Origin: Hellea sp965224755
GTDB taxonomy: Bacteria; Pseudomonadota; Alphaproteobacteria; Caulobacterales; Maricaulaceae
Direction of reading: 5' to 3'
Length of the DNA stretch: 64,000 nt
NCBI GenBank assembly: GCA_965224755.1
Contig: OZ245061.1
Coordinates: 186,001 to 250,000 of the forward strand
This document shows, piece after piece, positions 22,946 to 31,799 of the stretch; position 1 is the stretch's first letter; each line of letters opens with the position of its first letter. The position numbers and the translations under genes are program-made. The notes beneath the pieces are model-generated. The model worked only from the letters and a program-made list of their open reading frames with translations. It had not been told where the DNA came from and ran no database searches.

Positions 22946-24493
22946 TCACATATATCTTGAACTGTCCCAGCTCTTGGAAAACGGCTTTGACCGCCCGCTG
23001 GCCTGCACGATCATGACATGATCGCGGGTTAATTCGCTGGGGTGATCGACGCCGCAGCTATGGGCGATCATTTCGACTTCTTTTTGGATGGTCTTGCAAT
23101 AATTCATCACCCGCACGGCTTTATTTGTGGGGTCTAGCCCGCGTTGCAGGCGTTTATTATGCGTTGTGATTCCGGTCGGACAGGTATTCTCGTCGCATTT
23201 AAGCGCCTGAATACAGCCCAGCGCAAACATAAAGCCCCGCGCCGCATTGACAAAATCCGCGCCAGCGCACAGGGCCCAAGCGGCATCGGCGGGCGTGACC
23301 AACTTACCGCTAGCAATCAGCGCGATGCGCTCCCGCAGCCCTTCCTCGCGAAGAAGATCATCCATCAGCGGCAGGCCCTCGCGAATAGAAAGACCCATAT
23401 TATCGAGCAAGGGCAGAGGTGCCGCCCCTGTCCCTCCGTCGCCGCTATCTATCGTCATAAAATCAGGCGCGGACTCCAGCCCGCGTTTTTTGATCTCTTT
23501 AACGAGTTCTTGTATGGGCGCGATATTGCCGACGACAAATTTAATGCCTGTCGGGCGGCCCGAAGTCTCCCGCACCATATGAATGAGGTCAAGCAATTCG
23601 GCAGGATCCGCCGCATCGACATGACGGTTAGGCGAGATCGCGGCCTCGCCTTCTGTAATGCCGCGAATGGCAGCAATTTCAGCCGTCACTTTTTCGGCCG
23701 GCAGAATGCCGCCCTTGCCGGGTTTGGCACCTTGGGAAAGCTTAATCTCGATCATCTTGACATCCGGGCTTTCGCAGACTTTCTTAAGCTTATCCGTATT
23801 CAGAGTCATATCTGCATTTCGCGCACCGAATTTCCCTGTGCCGAGCTGCCAGACCAGATCGCATTCGCCTTCAAGGTGATAAGGCGAAACCCCGCCTTCG
23901 CCGGTATTAAGCCAACACCCCGCCATTTGCGCCCCGTGCGAGAGCGCCTGCACGGCGGGCTTGGACAGTGAGCCGTAACTCATCGCGGAGATATTAAACA
24001 AGCTTGTCGGCGCATAGGGACGGCGCGCATCCTGACCGATAATAAAAGCCGGTTTCGGGCTGTGCTGGCCTTCCAGCTTGGGGAACATGCCATTGGCAAA
24101 TATCACCGTGCCGGGAGAGAGGACTTTGGTCGATCCAAAGGGCACAGTCTCGTGGCCATCGTCGCAGACATCATTAATATAGTCGCGCTGCGCCCGGTTA
24201 AACGGCATTTCCTCGCGGTCCATAGCAAAGAAATATTGCCGGAAAAATTCGCCGAGTGTGGAAAACAATCCGCGAAACCGCCCCATCACCGGATAATTTC
24301 GGCGCACCGTATCTTTAGTTTGGGTCACGTCGATAATAAACATGACCAATATGGCAATGACGACAATGCCCAAAACAAACAAAAACAACGAGCCCAGAAT
24401 ATTCAGCCCCCGTATCGCCGTCCCCGTCAGCATTTCCATAGTCGCGGACATGCCGCCATCACTTGTGGCCATAATCGCATTCACAAACAGCAT
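22946..24493 (-). CDS. FMN-binding glutamate synthase family protein
   Basis: A 515-residue protein with an N-terminal hydrophobic anchor (FLFVLGIVVIAILVMFII, about 27-55) and a GltS-type FMN/synthase domain. Typical parts: NISAMSYGSLSKPAVQALSHGAQMAG, NTGEGGVSPYH, KLSQGAKPGKGGILP, DSGDGGTGAAP, ALIASGKLVTPADAAWALCAGADFVNAARG and the cysteine cluster around CDENTCPTGITTHN. It lacks the glutaminase domain of the large GltB subunit. The substrate and partner are not clear. I use the ATG at 24493 (GGGAGAG upstream). Downstream lies a REP-like palindrome. Confidence 0.9.
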   Translation of the reverse strand: MLFVNAIMATSDGGMSATMEMLTGTAIRGLNILGSLFLFVLGIVVIAILVMFIIDVTQTKDTVRRNYPVMGRFRGLFSTLGEFFRQYFFAMDREEMPFNRAQRDYINDVCDDGHETVPFGSTKVLSPGTVIFANGMFPKLEGQHSPKPAFIIGQDARRPYAPTSLFNISAMSYGSLSKPAVQALSHGAQMAGCWLNTGEGGVSPYHLEGECDLVWQLGTGKFGARNADMTLNTDKLKKVCESPDVKMIEIKLSQGAKPGKGGILPAEKVTAEIAAIRGITEGEAAISPNRHVDAADPAELLDLIHMVRETSGRPTGIKFVVGNIAPIQELVKEIKKRGLESAPDFMTIDSGDGGTGAAPLPLLDNMGLSIREGLPLMDDLLREEGLRERIALIASGKLVTPADAAWALCAGADFVNAARGFMFALGCIQALKCDENTCPTGITTHNKRLQRGLDPTNKAVRVMNYCKTIQKEVEMIAHSCGVDHPSELTRDHVMIVQASGRSKPFSKSWDSSRYM

Positions 24494-24589
24494 ATGTCTC
24501 TCCCTGAAGCTGATTATGACGGGGGAGGGGCGCGATGACAATGGGGTCTTAGAGCCGCGATCACCAAGGCCTATACAGGACGAGTTTTC

Positions 24590-25612
24590 CTAACCCGCCA
24601 AGCGCGAGGCCATTATCGCCAATACTACCAGCAATCCGACCCATAAAGCTGCATTTACCTTCACAGCTTTTGCCGCTTTTTGCTGATTGATCCAGCTTCG
24701 CGGACGCACGCCTTTCCAGACGAAAACAAGTTGCGCGGAGAGAATGGCGCAAACAATATTCAAGCCAAGCAACAATGCCGCCCCTGCAGCTTTGTCATAA
24801 TCCCCGGCGCCGAGAAACAGCGCCGAGGCGACGGAAGGCGGCAATAAAGCCACCGCGACCATGACGCCGACCAATGCCGAGGATAGTCCCGTAGACATAG
24901 AAAGCGCAGCGGCCGCGCCCGAGGCGAGGGCCAACACAACAATTTCCGGCCCGATAACGGCGCGGGATAAAAGCTCGTGGCTCTCCATATTGACCGGCAT
25001 GAACAAGGCAATGGCAAAAGCAAGGCCAAACCCAATAGCCAAGCCTGTCAGTGCAGTTTTTACGGCCCGCCACATCAAGGATAAGTCCCCAAGCGCTGTG
25101 GCCAAGGCAAAGGCAAGGATCGGGCCGAGCAAAGGCGCGATAACCATAGCGGCTATAACAATAGCGACATTATCATAATTCAGACCAATTGCCGCGACGA
25201 TGGCAGAGAGGATGGTGAGCACAATAAAATCAAGATTGAGCTTACAGCCCGCCTCGACTTTTTGATAAAGCTCCTCGCGCAATGACATCATTTTCTGGCG
25301 ATTGGTCTTATCCACGTCGAGCTTGGCCGCGTCTTTCTCGGCCTGTTTTTCTTCCTTTGTCGGCTCTGGCGGACGCGGAATCGAGGCTTCTATGGGAAGC
25401 ACGGTAACGCGCCAATTCGGGGAAGCGCCGAGAAGGTTTTGCAAATCATCGAGCAGTTTCTGCCCGCTGCCTTTGGCGACGACAATCTCGGCAGCTTTCT
25501 CGAACCGCCCATAACCACTATCCAGCGACCAATCTATCGGCTTGGCGGCTTCGATAACGGCAATAACGGCGTCGGCTTTATCGGCAGGGAAATTCGCTTT
25601 TATAAATCGCAT
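24590..25612 (-). CDS. DUF389 (TIGR00341) family membrane protein
   Basis: A 340-residue protein. Residues 1-~75 form a soluble domain (MRFIKANFPADKADAVIAVIE), followed by a charged linker and a membrane domain of at least five helices: LDFIVLTILSAIVAAIGLNYDNVAIVIAAMVIAPLLGPILAFA is the DUF389 signature (given here in parts: IVAAIGLNYDN, AMVIAPLLGP). Helices near the end include LLLGLNIVCAILSAQLVFVW and LWVGLLVVLAIMASRLAG. Function not established. It precedes, on the opposite strand, a secreted protease gene. Confidence 0.88.
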   Translation of the reverse strand: MRFIKANFPADKADAVIAVIEAAKPIDWSLDSGYGRFEKAAEIVVAKGSGQKLLDDLQNLLGASPNWRVTVLPIEASIPRPPEPTKEEKQAEKDAAKLDVDKTNRQKMMSLREELYQKVEAGCKLNLDFIVLTILSAIVAAIGLNYDNVAIVIAAMVIAPLLGPILAFALATALGDLSLMWRAVKTALTGLAIGFGLAFAIALFMPVNMESHELLSRAVIGPEIVVLALASGAAAALSMSTGLSSALVGVMVAVALLPPSVASALFLGAGDYDKAAGAALLLGLNIVCAILSAQLVFVWKGVRPRSWINQQKAAKAVKVNAALWVGLLVVLAIMASRLAG

Positions 25613-25662
25613 GAGGTGATATTAGGGATTTTTACGCGTAATGCAATTATGCGCCGTGACCT

Positions 25663-25691
25663 TTGACGGGTTAAACACGCTTTACTTGTAT
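25663..25691 (+). promoter_or_regulatory. sigma-70-type promoter of the DUF1570-like gene
   Basis: TTGACG (25663-25668), a 17-bp spacer and TTGTAT (25686-25691), 24 bp before the ATG at 25716. The -35 is near-consensus and the -10 weak, so this is a candidate only. Confidence 0.4.
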
Positions 25692-25715
25692 GCTTACCTT
25701 ACGTAGTAATTCTTT

Positions 25716-27227
25716 ATGCGGACTTTTCTCCTTCTCCTGACATTTATTATATGTCTGGCCCCGTCTCAATTTAGCACGGCCAAAACAATTGAGCTTACCT
25801 CTGAGAATTTTGTTCTTTATAGTGAAGGCAAAGAAAAAGACGCGGCGGCTTTATTACGAGATTTAGAGTTGTTTCGCAAAAATATATTCATTGTATATGG
25901 CGTTACGCAACGGCCCGAACTTGTCCCTGTACACGTCTATATCACTAAGAATGATAAGAGCCTGAAAAAAATTACAGGCACCAGCGGATTTAGCGGGCAA
26001 TATACAACGACGCATAACGGGCCGGCTTTTGTCCTCAATGGAAAAAAGGGGTTTGGGCGCGGTGCCCAAGCTCGCCACATTGCCCTGCATGAATATTCAC
26101 ACCATATCGTCGCCGCTTATACGAATAAGAACTTTCCATTATGGTATAATGAAGGTTTTTCCAATTACCTCGCAACTTTCACTTATAAAAAAGGCGTCTT
26201 TCGCATCGGCGATCCTTATGACCCTTATGGCTATACCTTATCCGGCAAGCTTTGGATGCCGATGACAGTTGTCCTCGCCACTGTGCATGATTACCCCTTC
26301 AACATCGGAGATAATTCTAAAGTCGGCCTGCAAACAAAGCACCAATTTTATGCGCAAACTTGGCTGGCAACGCATTACCTACGCAACACGCCGCAATATC
26401 AGAAAAAAATACCGGATTATATAAACCGCCTTAATAGGGGCGAAGACAGCATCAAAGCCTTTAAAGCGGCTTTTGATATGACGCCGGAGGACTTTGAAAG
26501 CAAGCTGAAAGCTTATTTCAAAGCCAATAAATATATTGTCACGCAATATGAATCGCCGGCCCAAGATATCCCTGCCTTTTCGGCCCGCTCTTTGAATGAC
26601 CAACAAGCCGCCTTGGCTAAGCTATCAGCCATGCGGAATTTTATTTTTAATGAGGTCCGGGCCACATCCGTTTTAGCGGCCTATCGCGCTTATGAAGCCA
26701 ACTATGGCGAGAGCGCGCAAACTCTCGCCGCAAGAGCAGACATCACAGCTCTCTACGCCAAGACCAAAGCGGATTATGACGCGGCCAAGGTGCTTGCGCT
26801 GCGCGCGGTGGCCCAAGACCCGTCAAATATTGAGGCGCATAATATTGCAGCGCTGATTATGGTACATCAATATATCCGTAATCTGGGCAGCTCCGAAGCG
26901 GAGATGAAGACAGCTAGGCGGCATCTGGCAAAAGTGCTCAAACATGATTCCCAAATTCCGCTGGCCAATTACAGTTATGCCTTGAGCTATCAAGGGGATT
27001 ACAATCCGCCGGACAACGCCTTAAATGCGGCGAGTTATGCTCTGGACTATTACCGCGGTAAATCCTTCATGGGGCCTAATTTAGGATTAGCCGGAATTTT
27101 GGTTAATGGCGGGAAATTTGACGAAGCTCTGCCCGTCATTGAATTTATCCGAATATGGTCACGCGAGCCCGATATGCGTATAGCCGCACAATCCATGAAA
27201 AAATATATCAAAGAAGAAACCCGGTAA
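25716..27227 (+). CDS. secreted zinc protease-like protein (DUF1570-type, HExxH)
   Basis: A 503-residue exported protein with a signal peptide (MRTFLLLLTFIICLAPSQF). The central region carries ALHEYSHHIVAAY with the zinc motif HEYSH (H125-E126-H129) and downstream WYNEGFSNYLATF, where the Glu can be the third ligand (gluzincin pattern of DUF1570). The early part (NFVLYSEGKEKDAAALLRDLELFR) is also typical of DUF1570 proteins. The C-terminal half (residues ~300-500) is helical and may form TPR-like repeats (YAKTKADYDAAKVLALRAVAQDP). Substrate unknown. It converges on lysC, 15 bp away. Confidence 0.8.
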   Translation: MRTFLLLLTFIICLAPSQFSTAKTIELTSENFVLYSEGKEKDAAALLRDLELFRKNIFIVYGVTQRPELVPVHVYITKNDKSLKKITGTSGFSGQYTTTHNGPAFVLNGKKGFGRGAQARHIALHEYSHHIVAAYTNKNFPLWYNEGFSNYLATFTYKKGVFRIGDPYDPYGYTLSGKLWMPMTVVLATVHDYPFNIGDNSKVGLQTKHQFYAQTWLATHYLRNTPQYQKKIPDYINRLNRGEDSIKAFKAAFDMTPEDFESKLKAYFKANKYIVTQYESPAQDIPAFSARSLNDQQAALAKLSAMRNFIFNEVRATSVLAAYRAYEANYGESAQTLAARADITALYAKTKADYDAAKVLALRAVAQDPSNIEAHNIAALIMVHQYIRNLGSSEAEMKTARRHLAKVLKHDSQIPLANYSYALSYQGDYNPPDNALNAASYALDYYRGKSFMGPNLGLAGILVNGGKFDEALPVIEFIRIWSREPDMRIAAQSMKKYIKEETR

Positions 27228-27242
27228 CGCCGTATTCTGCTA

Positions 27243-28514
27243 TTATGGCGCTGTGACCTTAAGCGGCCCTGCGGTATCCAATTCGAAGGCGTTGTGGAGC
27301 GCGCGCACGGCAAGCTCTGTATATTCGGCGTCAATCAGGACGGAGATTTTAATCTCGGATGTAGCAATAACTTCGATATTGATGCCGCGCTCGGCGAGAG
27401 CCTCAAACATGGTCTGGGCGACGCCTGTATGGCTGCGCATACCGATACCAACGACTGAAACCTTGGTGACATCATCATCGGATTTTACATCTTCAAACCC
27501 GATATCCTCTTTGGCCGCGCGTAATGCTTTGAGCGCTTTGCTCAGATCGCGCTTGCCAATGGTGAAGGTCAGATTGGCGGCATTGTCCGAACGCGAAATA
27601 CCCTGCACGATCATATCGACAATGATATCGGCCTCGCTCATCGCCTTACAGACTTTGGCGACCATGCCGGGCTTATCGGCCAGACGCAGCAATGTGATTT
27701 GGGCTTCGTCGCGCGAATAGGCGACGCCGGAGACGACTCGTTCTTCCATGGTTTCATCCTCGTTACAAACTAGAGTGCCGGGATTATCCTCTCCGGCTTT
27801 GGCCATACTCGTGAGCACACGGATAGGCAGGTTATTATTCAGCGCCAACTCGACCGAGCGGGTTTGCAGGACTTTTGCCCCAAGAGAAGCCAGTTCCAGC
27901 ATTTCTTCGAAGGCGATGCGGTTCAGGCGGCGAGCTTCCGGCACAATGCGCGGGTCGGCCGTGTAGATGCCGTCAACATCAGTATAAATATCACAGCGAT
28001 CAGCATGAAGCGCGACGGCGAGGGCGACAGCCGATGTATCAGAACCGCCGCGCCCAAGCGTCGATATGCGCCCCGATTTATTCACGCCTTGAAATCCGGC
28101 GACAACAGCAATATGGCCGTCTTCCAGCGAGGGGCCAATGGCAGAGGACTCTATTTCGGCAATACGGGCCTTGGAATGGGTCATATCCGTGTGCAAAGGG
28201 ATTTGCCAGCCGAGCCAGGAGCGGGCTTTAAGGCCGCGGCGCCGAAGCGCAATCGCCAGCAATCCCGACGTCACCTGCTCGCCGCTGGCGACAATGGAAT
28301 CATATTCATCCTCAATTGCCGGGCCTGTGTCATTATTGGCATTGAGTTCGTCCACCAGCGCCACAAGGCGGTTGGTCTCGCCTGACATAGCCGAAACAAC
28401 CACGGCGACTTCATGGCCGCGCTCGGCCTGCGCCGCGACCAAACCGGCCACATGGCGGATACGCTCCAAATCGGCCACCGAAGTGCCGCCAAATTTCATG
28501 ACGATACGCGCCAT
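27243..28514 (-). CDS. lysC: aspartate kinase
   Basis: A 423-residue aspartokinase, the first committed step of lysine, threonine and methionine synthesis. The kinase domain starts MARIVMKFGGTSVADLERI and includes VVVSAMSGETNRL, GFQGVNKSGRISTLGRGGSDTSAVALA and CDIYTDVDGIYTADPRIV. Two ACT domains follow (ITLLRLADKPGMVAKV and KVSVVGIGMRSHTGVAQTMFEAL). This is the monofunctional lysine-sensitive type. It diverges from ubiG by 83 bp. In many alphaproteobacteria ptsP follows lysC; here ptsP is 25 kb away. Confidence 0.97.
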   Translation of the reverse strand: MARIVMKFGGTSVADLERIRHVAGLVAAQAERGHEVAVVVSAMSGETNRLVALVDELNANNDTGPAIEDEYDSIVASGEQVTSGLLAIALRRRGLKARSWLGWQIPLHTDMTHSKARIAEIESSAIGPSLEDGHIAVVAGFQGVNKSGRISTLGRGGSDTSAVALAVALHADRCDIYTDVDGIYTADPRIVPEARRLNRIAFEEMLELASLGAKVLQTRSVELALNNNLPIRVLTSMAKAGEDNPGTLVCNEDETMEERVVSGVAYSRDEAQITLLRLADKPGMVAKVCKAMSEADIIVDMIVQGISRSDNAANLTFTIGKRDLSKALKALRAAKEDIGFEDVKSDDDVTKVSVVGIGMRSHTGVAQTMFEALAERGINIEVIATSEIKISVLIDAEYTELAVRALHNAFELDTAGPLKVTAP

Positions 28515-28597
28515 TGGGTTCCTTACTTAAAACAGCGGCGCTTTTACGCGGCAAAATTGGGTTTCGCAAATGCTAATCAGGGGTTAGAGGTAGATTT

Positions 28598-29371
28598 ATG
28601 GCCCATGCTTCCACAGCCCCTGAACATATCTCCCGCGTTTCTGTTGATCCGGCGGAGATGGAGAGCTTTTCGCGGATGGCAGAGAATTGGTGGGATCCGG
28701 ATGGGCCGTTTAAGCCGCTGCATATTATGAACGGGGCGCGGCTCGGTTTTATCAAAGACACATTATGTGAGCATTTTCACCGCGACCCTGATGCTGAGCT
28801 GCCGCTGAAAGGCCTGCGCATTCTCGATATTGGCTGCGGCGGCGGGCTGCTTTGCGAGCCGATGACGCGGCTCGGCGCGCAGGTCACAGGCGTTGACGCG
28901 TTGGAGAAGAACCTGAAAACCGCCAAGGCCCATGCAGCGCAACTGGGGCTGGAAATTGATTATCGCCACGGCACGATTGAACAAATGGTGCAGGCAAAAG
29001 AAAAGCCCTATGACGCTGTGCTCAATATGGAAGTCATTGAACATGTCGCAGGCACGCCCGAATTCATGGCGGATTGCGGGGCCATGGTGCGCAGCGGCGG
29101 GCTGATGATCTGCTCGACCATTAACCGCACAATGAAGGCGTTTCTTTTCGCCATTGTCGGGGCGGAATATGTTCTGCGCTGGCTGCCGAAAGGCACGCAT
29201 CATTATGATAAATTGGTCAAGCCCGTTCAAATCCGCCGCTGGCTTATAGACGCAGGCCTTGAGCCGCAATCCAGCATCGGCATGAGCCTAAACCCCGTGA
29301 CCAGCCAGTGGCGCTTCACCGATGATCTGGCGATTAATTACGTGACGGTGGCGACAAAACCCGCCGCTTAA
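28598..29371 (+). CDS. ubiG: bifunctional 2-polyprenyl-6-hydroxyphenol methylase / 3-demethylubiquinol 3-O-methyltransferase
   Basis: A 257-residue SAM-dependent O-methyltransferase of ubiquinone synthesis, membrane-associated. Motif I is LRILDIGCGGGLLCEPMTRLGAQVTGVDA, shown in parts as DIGCGGGLL and VTGVDA. Motif II is YDAVLNMEVIEHV; motif III is GGLMICSTINRT. The pre-motif SRMAENWWDPDGPFKPLHIMN is diagnostic of UbiG. It diverges from lysC. Its TAA stop is the first part of a 21-bp tandem repeat. Confidence 0.96.
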   Translation: MAHASTAPEHISRVSVDPAEMESFSRMAENWWDPDGPFKPLHIMNGARLGFIKDTLCEHFHRDPDAELPLKGLRILDIGCGGGLLCEPMTRLGAQVTGVDALEKNLKTAKAHAAQLGLEIDYRHGTIEQMVQAKEKPYDAVLNMEVIEHVAGTPEFMADCGAMVRSGGLMICSTINRTMKAFLFAIVGAEYVLRWLPKGTHHYDKLVKPVQIRRWLIDAGLEPQSSIGMSLNPVTSQWRFTDDLAINYVTVATKPAA

Positions 29372-29410
29372 TTAATCTTTGATTAACCCTAATTAATCTT
29401 TGATTAACCC
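29369..29410. promoter_or_regulatory. two tandem 21-bp repeats, each with a CtrA-type site
   Basis: The 21-bp unit TAATTAATCTTTGATTAACCC occurs twice without a gap (29369-29389 and 29390-29410). Each copy holds TTAA-N7-TTAAC (29372-29387 and 29393-29408), an exact CtrA consensus. A weaker TTAA-N6-TTAA stands at 29486-29499. They lie upstream of the ParB-like gene and include the ubiG stop codon. Confidence 0.6.
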
Positions 29411-29582
29411 TGTGTATCACTTCGGCCATCACGGTATATGACTTAATTCTGCCTTTTTTCTGTGTAAAATCAGCCCTGTAAATGGTTAATCCGCGTTAAT
29501 GATGTTATGGGCTTTGTCATGAAACTGTATCATTCCTGTAATCCCGGCGGGGGTATTAACTCTGTATAGACTGGAGGCCAAT

Positions 29583-30269
29583 ATGTTGCCGCTACATGTA
29601 AATACTGCCAAACTCGCCGATTTTCGCGCGCCCACGACCCGTATCTTGTTCGGCGAGCGGCTCAAGGCGGTCAAAGATATGCAGCGCTCAATTCTGGCGC
29701 ATGGCCTGCTCAATCCGGTCATTGTTATGCGGCGCGAAGATAAGCTGATTGTGGTCGACGGCAAGAAACGCCTCGCCGCCCTGCGCCGCTTGCGCTTTGC
29801 GGGAGCCCTTCCGCGTTCGCTGGTCAATGTACCTTATATCCTCGCGGATGCTGCGGACGCTCCGACAGAAATGATGGCGCTTCTCTCTCACCGCGAACGT
29901 TTCGAGGAAGTCGTCAATTTACGCCGCTCAAATCTTGGCCTTATGCAAATTGCCGCCGAGCTTTATATTACCAAGCAATGCGTTAAAGACCTGCTCGCCA
30001 TCGCGCGCCTCTCCCCACGTTTGCGCCAAGCCTATTTTGGCGGCACGATTTCGGCGGCTCAGGCCCGCGCCTTTGCTACGCTGCCCAATATGGACACGCA
30101 GGATTCGCTCCTCATCGCGCTCGGGCCCTTTGCCAATGCGCCTGATATTCTCAAAGCGATTCAGGCCGGCGAAACCGTGCTGGATATGGGCGATGATACT
30201 GTGATTATCCTGCCCTCACGCCGCCCGCTCACCCCCTATCAGGCAGGCCCGAAGGATTTGGCAGCTTAG
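29583..30269 (+). CDS. ParB-like nuclease-domain protein, orphan
   Basis: A 228-residue protein of the ParB/RepB/Spo0J family. The ParB N-terminal region has SILAHGLLNPVIVMRREDKLIVVDGKKRLAALRRL, with VDGKKRLAAL standing for the ENxxR-preceding GHRR-type block. Next comes LLSHRERFEEVVNLRRSN, then a helix-turn-helix (LMQIAAELYITKQCVKDLLAIARLSP). The C-terminus is short. No ParA lies beside it and it is smaller than chromosomal ParB (~290), so it is probably a regulator or nucleoid-occlusion-like protein. GGAGG precedes the ATG. The upstream tandem CtrA-type sites suggest cell-cycle control. Confidence 0.82.
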   Translation: MLPLHVNTAKLADFRAPTTRILFGERLKAVKDMQRSILAHGLLNPVIVMRREDKLIVVDGKKRLAALRRLRFAGALPRSLVNVPYILADAADAPTEMMALLSHRERFEEVVNLRRSNLGLMQIAAELYITKQCVKDLLAIARLSPRLRQAYFGGTISAAQARAFATLPNMDTQDSLLIALGPFANAPDILKAIQAGETVLDMGDDTVIILPSRRPLTPYQAGPKDLAA

Positions 30270-30706
30270 TTCAGCTTCTTGGCCGATTTCGGCGTAAGGA
30301 CATCAGGCAAAGGCGCAATGCCGACGCCTTCTTCGCGCAAATCAGCAGCCTCTTTGGGAGTCGCTTCACCGTAAATGCCGCGCTCAGCCTTTTCGCTGTA
30401 ATGCATAGCGCGGGCTTCGTCGGCGAATTTATCGCCGACATAGTCGCATTTCTCTTCGATCTCTTTTCGGATTGTGTTCGCCGCCGTGTTCATCAAAGCC
30501 ATAACTTCTTTTTGTTTTGACGCGGTAGCTTCCTTCTTACGAGACGTGGAAATATTAGGCGCCATAATCGCCTTCTCGACCTTAGCCGAACCGCAAAACG
30601 GGCATTCAACGAGGCGCTTCTTACGTTGGGTATCATAGTCTGATGAACCGGAGAACCACGCCTCAAACGCATGGTCATGGCGGCATATGAGATTATATTT
30701 AATCAT
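30266..30706 (-). CDS. DUF1178 family protein
   Basis: A 146-residue protein starting MIKYNLICRHDHAFEAWF with a zinc-like Cys pair (CPFCGS), then VEKAIMAPNIS, typical of DUF1178, a family nearly confined to alpha- and betaproteobacteria. The C-terminal YGEATPKEAADLREEGVGIAPLP is also characteristic. Function not known. Its ATG overlaps the stop of the upstream nitrilase-family gene as ATGA, the end of a four-gene operon comF-grxC-nit-DUF1178. Its stop overlaps the end of the convergent ParB-like gene by 4 bp. Confidence 0.92.
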   Translation of the reverse strand: MIKYNLICRHDHAFEAWFSGSSDYDTQRKKRLVECPFCGSAKVEKAIMAPNISTSRKKEATASKQKEVMALMNTAANTIRKEIEEKCDYVGDKFADEARAMHYSEKAERGIYGEATPKEAADLREEGVGIAPLPDVLTPKSAKKLN

Positions 30707-31527
30707 GTGAAACTTGGCTCATGCTGCCAAGCGGGGATTTTACGGCGCACGATCTGGACGTCTTCCACATCAATCTCGGCGCAAATAAAGCCGGGGTCGT
30801 CGCCGTCCAATTGCGCCCTGATATCCCCCCACGGCCCGATAATCATGGAATGGCCATAGGTCTTGCGCCCATCTTCATGCGCCCCGCCTTGGGCGGGGGC
30901 GATAACGAAACTGCCGGTTTCTATGGCGCGGGCGCGCAGCAAGGTTTCCCAATGGGCTTTTCCTGTCGGCTTTGTGAAGGCGGCAGGGACGCAAAGGATA
31001 TCCGCGCCGGCTTGTCCGTAATGGCGGTAAAGAGCGGGGAAGCGCAAATCATAACAGACTGACAGGCCGAGGACCGCACCGTCAACCTCGGCCATGACAG
31101 CCTTATCACCACGGTCATAGACATTGCTCTCTTTCCAGGTTTCTTCGCGCGAAACGGCAACATCAAAGAGATGGATTTTATCATAGCGCGCTTTGACCTC
31201 GCCGTCTTTGCTGAAGAGAAAAGAGCGGTTAGCGGCGCGGTTTTCGCCCGTCTTGACCGCCCCCGTCTTAATTGCCAGTGAGCCGATCAAAAGATCTATG
31301 CCGAGCTCTTTTGCCAGAGCGCCAAACCTTGCCACGCCGCGGTCATTATCTTCCTCGGTAATAACCGCGAATAGCCGCTTGGGCGAGCGCTGTAATATGT
31401 GCGTCATTTCCGGCGTTGCGATAAAGCTTGCGCCCTCGCCTGCCGCCGTGCGTATCAAGTTTTCTGCCGCGTCCAGATTAGCGTTGATATCAACGCCACT
31501 TCGCATCTGTATCACGGCAATTTTCAT
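30703..31527 (-). CDS. carbon-nitrogen hydrolase (nitrilase superfamily, Nit1/omega-amidase type)
   Basis: A 274-residue cytosolic amidase-like enzyme. The catalytic triad is visible: Glu in IATPEMTH (E40), Lys in RYDKIHLFD and Cys in SVCYDLRFPALYRHY. This pattern, with DLRFP after the Cys, fits Nit1-type deaminated-glutathione amidases and omega-amidases. The genetic link to glutaredoxin (start-stop overlap TGATG) favours deaminated glutathione as substrate, but that is inference. Confidence 0.93.
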   Translation of the reverse strand: MKIAVIQMRSGVDINANLDAAENLIRTAAGEGASFIATPEMTHILQRSPKRLFAVITEEDNDRGVARFGALAKELGIDLLIGSLAIKTGAVKTGENRAANRSFLFSKDGEVKARYDKIHLFDVAVSREETWKESNVYDRGDKAVMAEVDGAVLGLSVCYDLRFPALYRHYGQAGADILCVPAAFTKPTGKAHWETLLRARAIETGSFVIAPAQGGAHEDGRKTYGHSMIIGPWGDIRAQLDGDDPGFICAEIDVEDVQIVRRKIPAWQHEPSFT

Positions 31528-31781
31528 CAGCTTAGGAGCGGGTCCAGCCCGCCTTTGGCGTCGAGCGCATAAAGCTCATCGCAGCCGCCAATATGCCGCC
31601 CGTCAATGAAGATTTGCGGGAAGGTATTGGCCCCGTGCGATCGCGATCGCATCTCGGCACGTTTGGAGGCATCCATCCAAGCGGGGATATCCTCAAAGCC
31701 TGCGCCTTTGCTTTTCAGCAAGGCCTTGGCACGGCTGCAAAAAGGGCAGAACATTTTAGTATAGATTTCGATTTTAGCCAT
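31527..31781 (-). CDS. grxC: glutaredoxin 3
   Basis: An 84-residue dithiol glutaredoxin that reduces disulfides with glutathione. It begins KIEIYTKMFCPFCSRAKALL, with active site CPFC (the usual CPYC with Tyr replaced by Phe). It also has NTFPQIFIDGRHIGGCDELYALD, where the TFPQIFI and GGCDEL blocks bind glutathione. It is the second gene of the comF-grxC-nit-DUF1178 operon; its stop overlaps the next start by TGATG. Confidence 0.95.
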   Translation of the reverse strand: MAKIEIYTKMFCPFCSRAKALLKSKGAGFEDIPAWMDASKRAEMRSRSHGANTFPQIFIDGRHIGGCDELYALDAKGGLDPLLS

Positions 31782-31799
31782 AGCGACTCCTTACCCTCT

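Noticed and set aside
23144..23971. 275-residue plus-strand frame
   Set aside because: Antisense shadow of the glutamate-synthase-like gene, with no recognisable domain.
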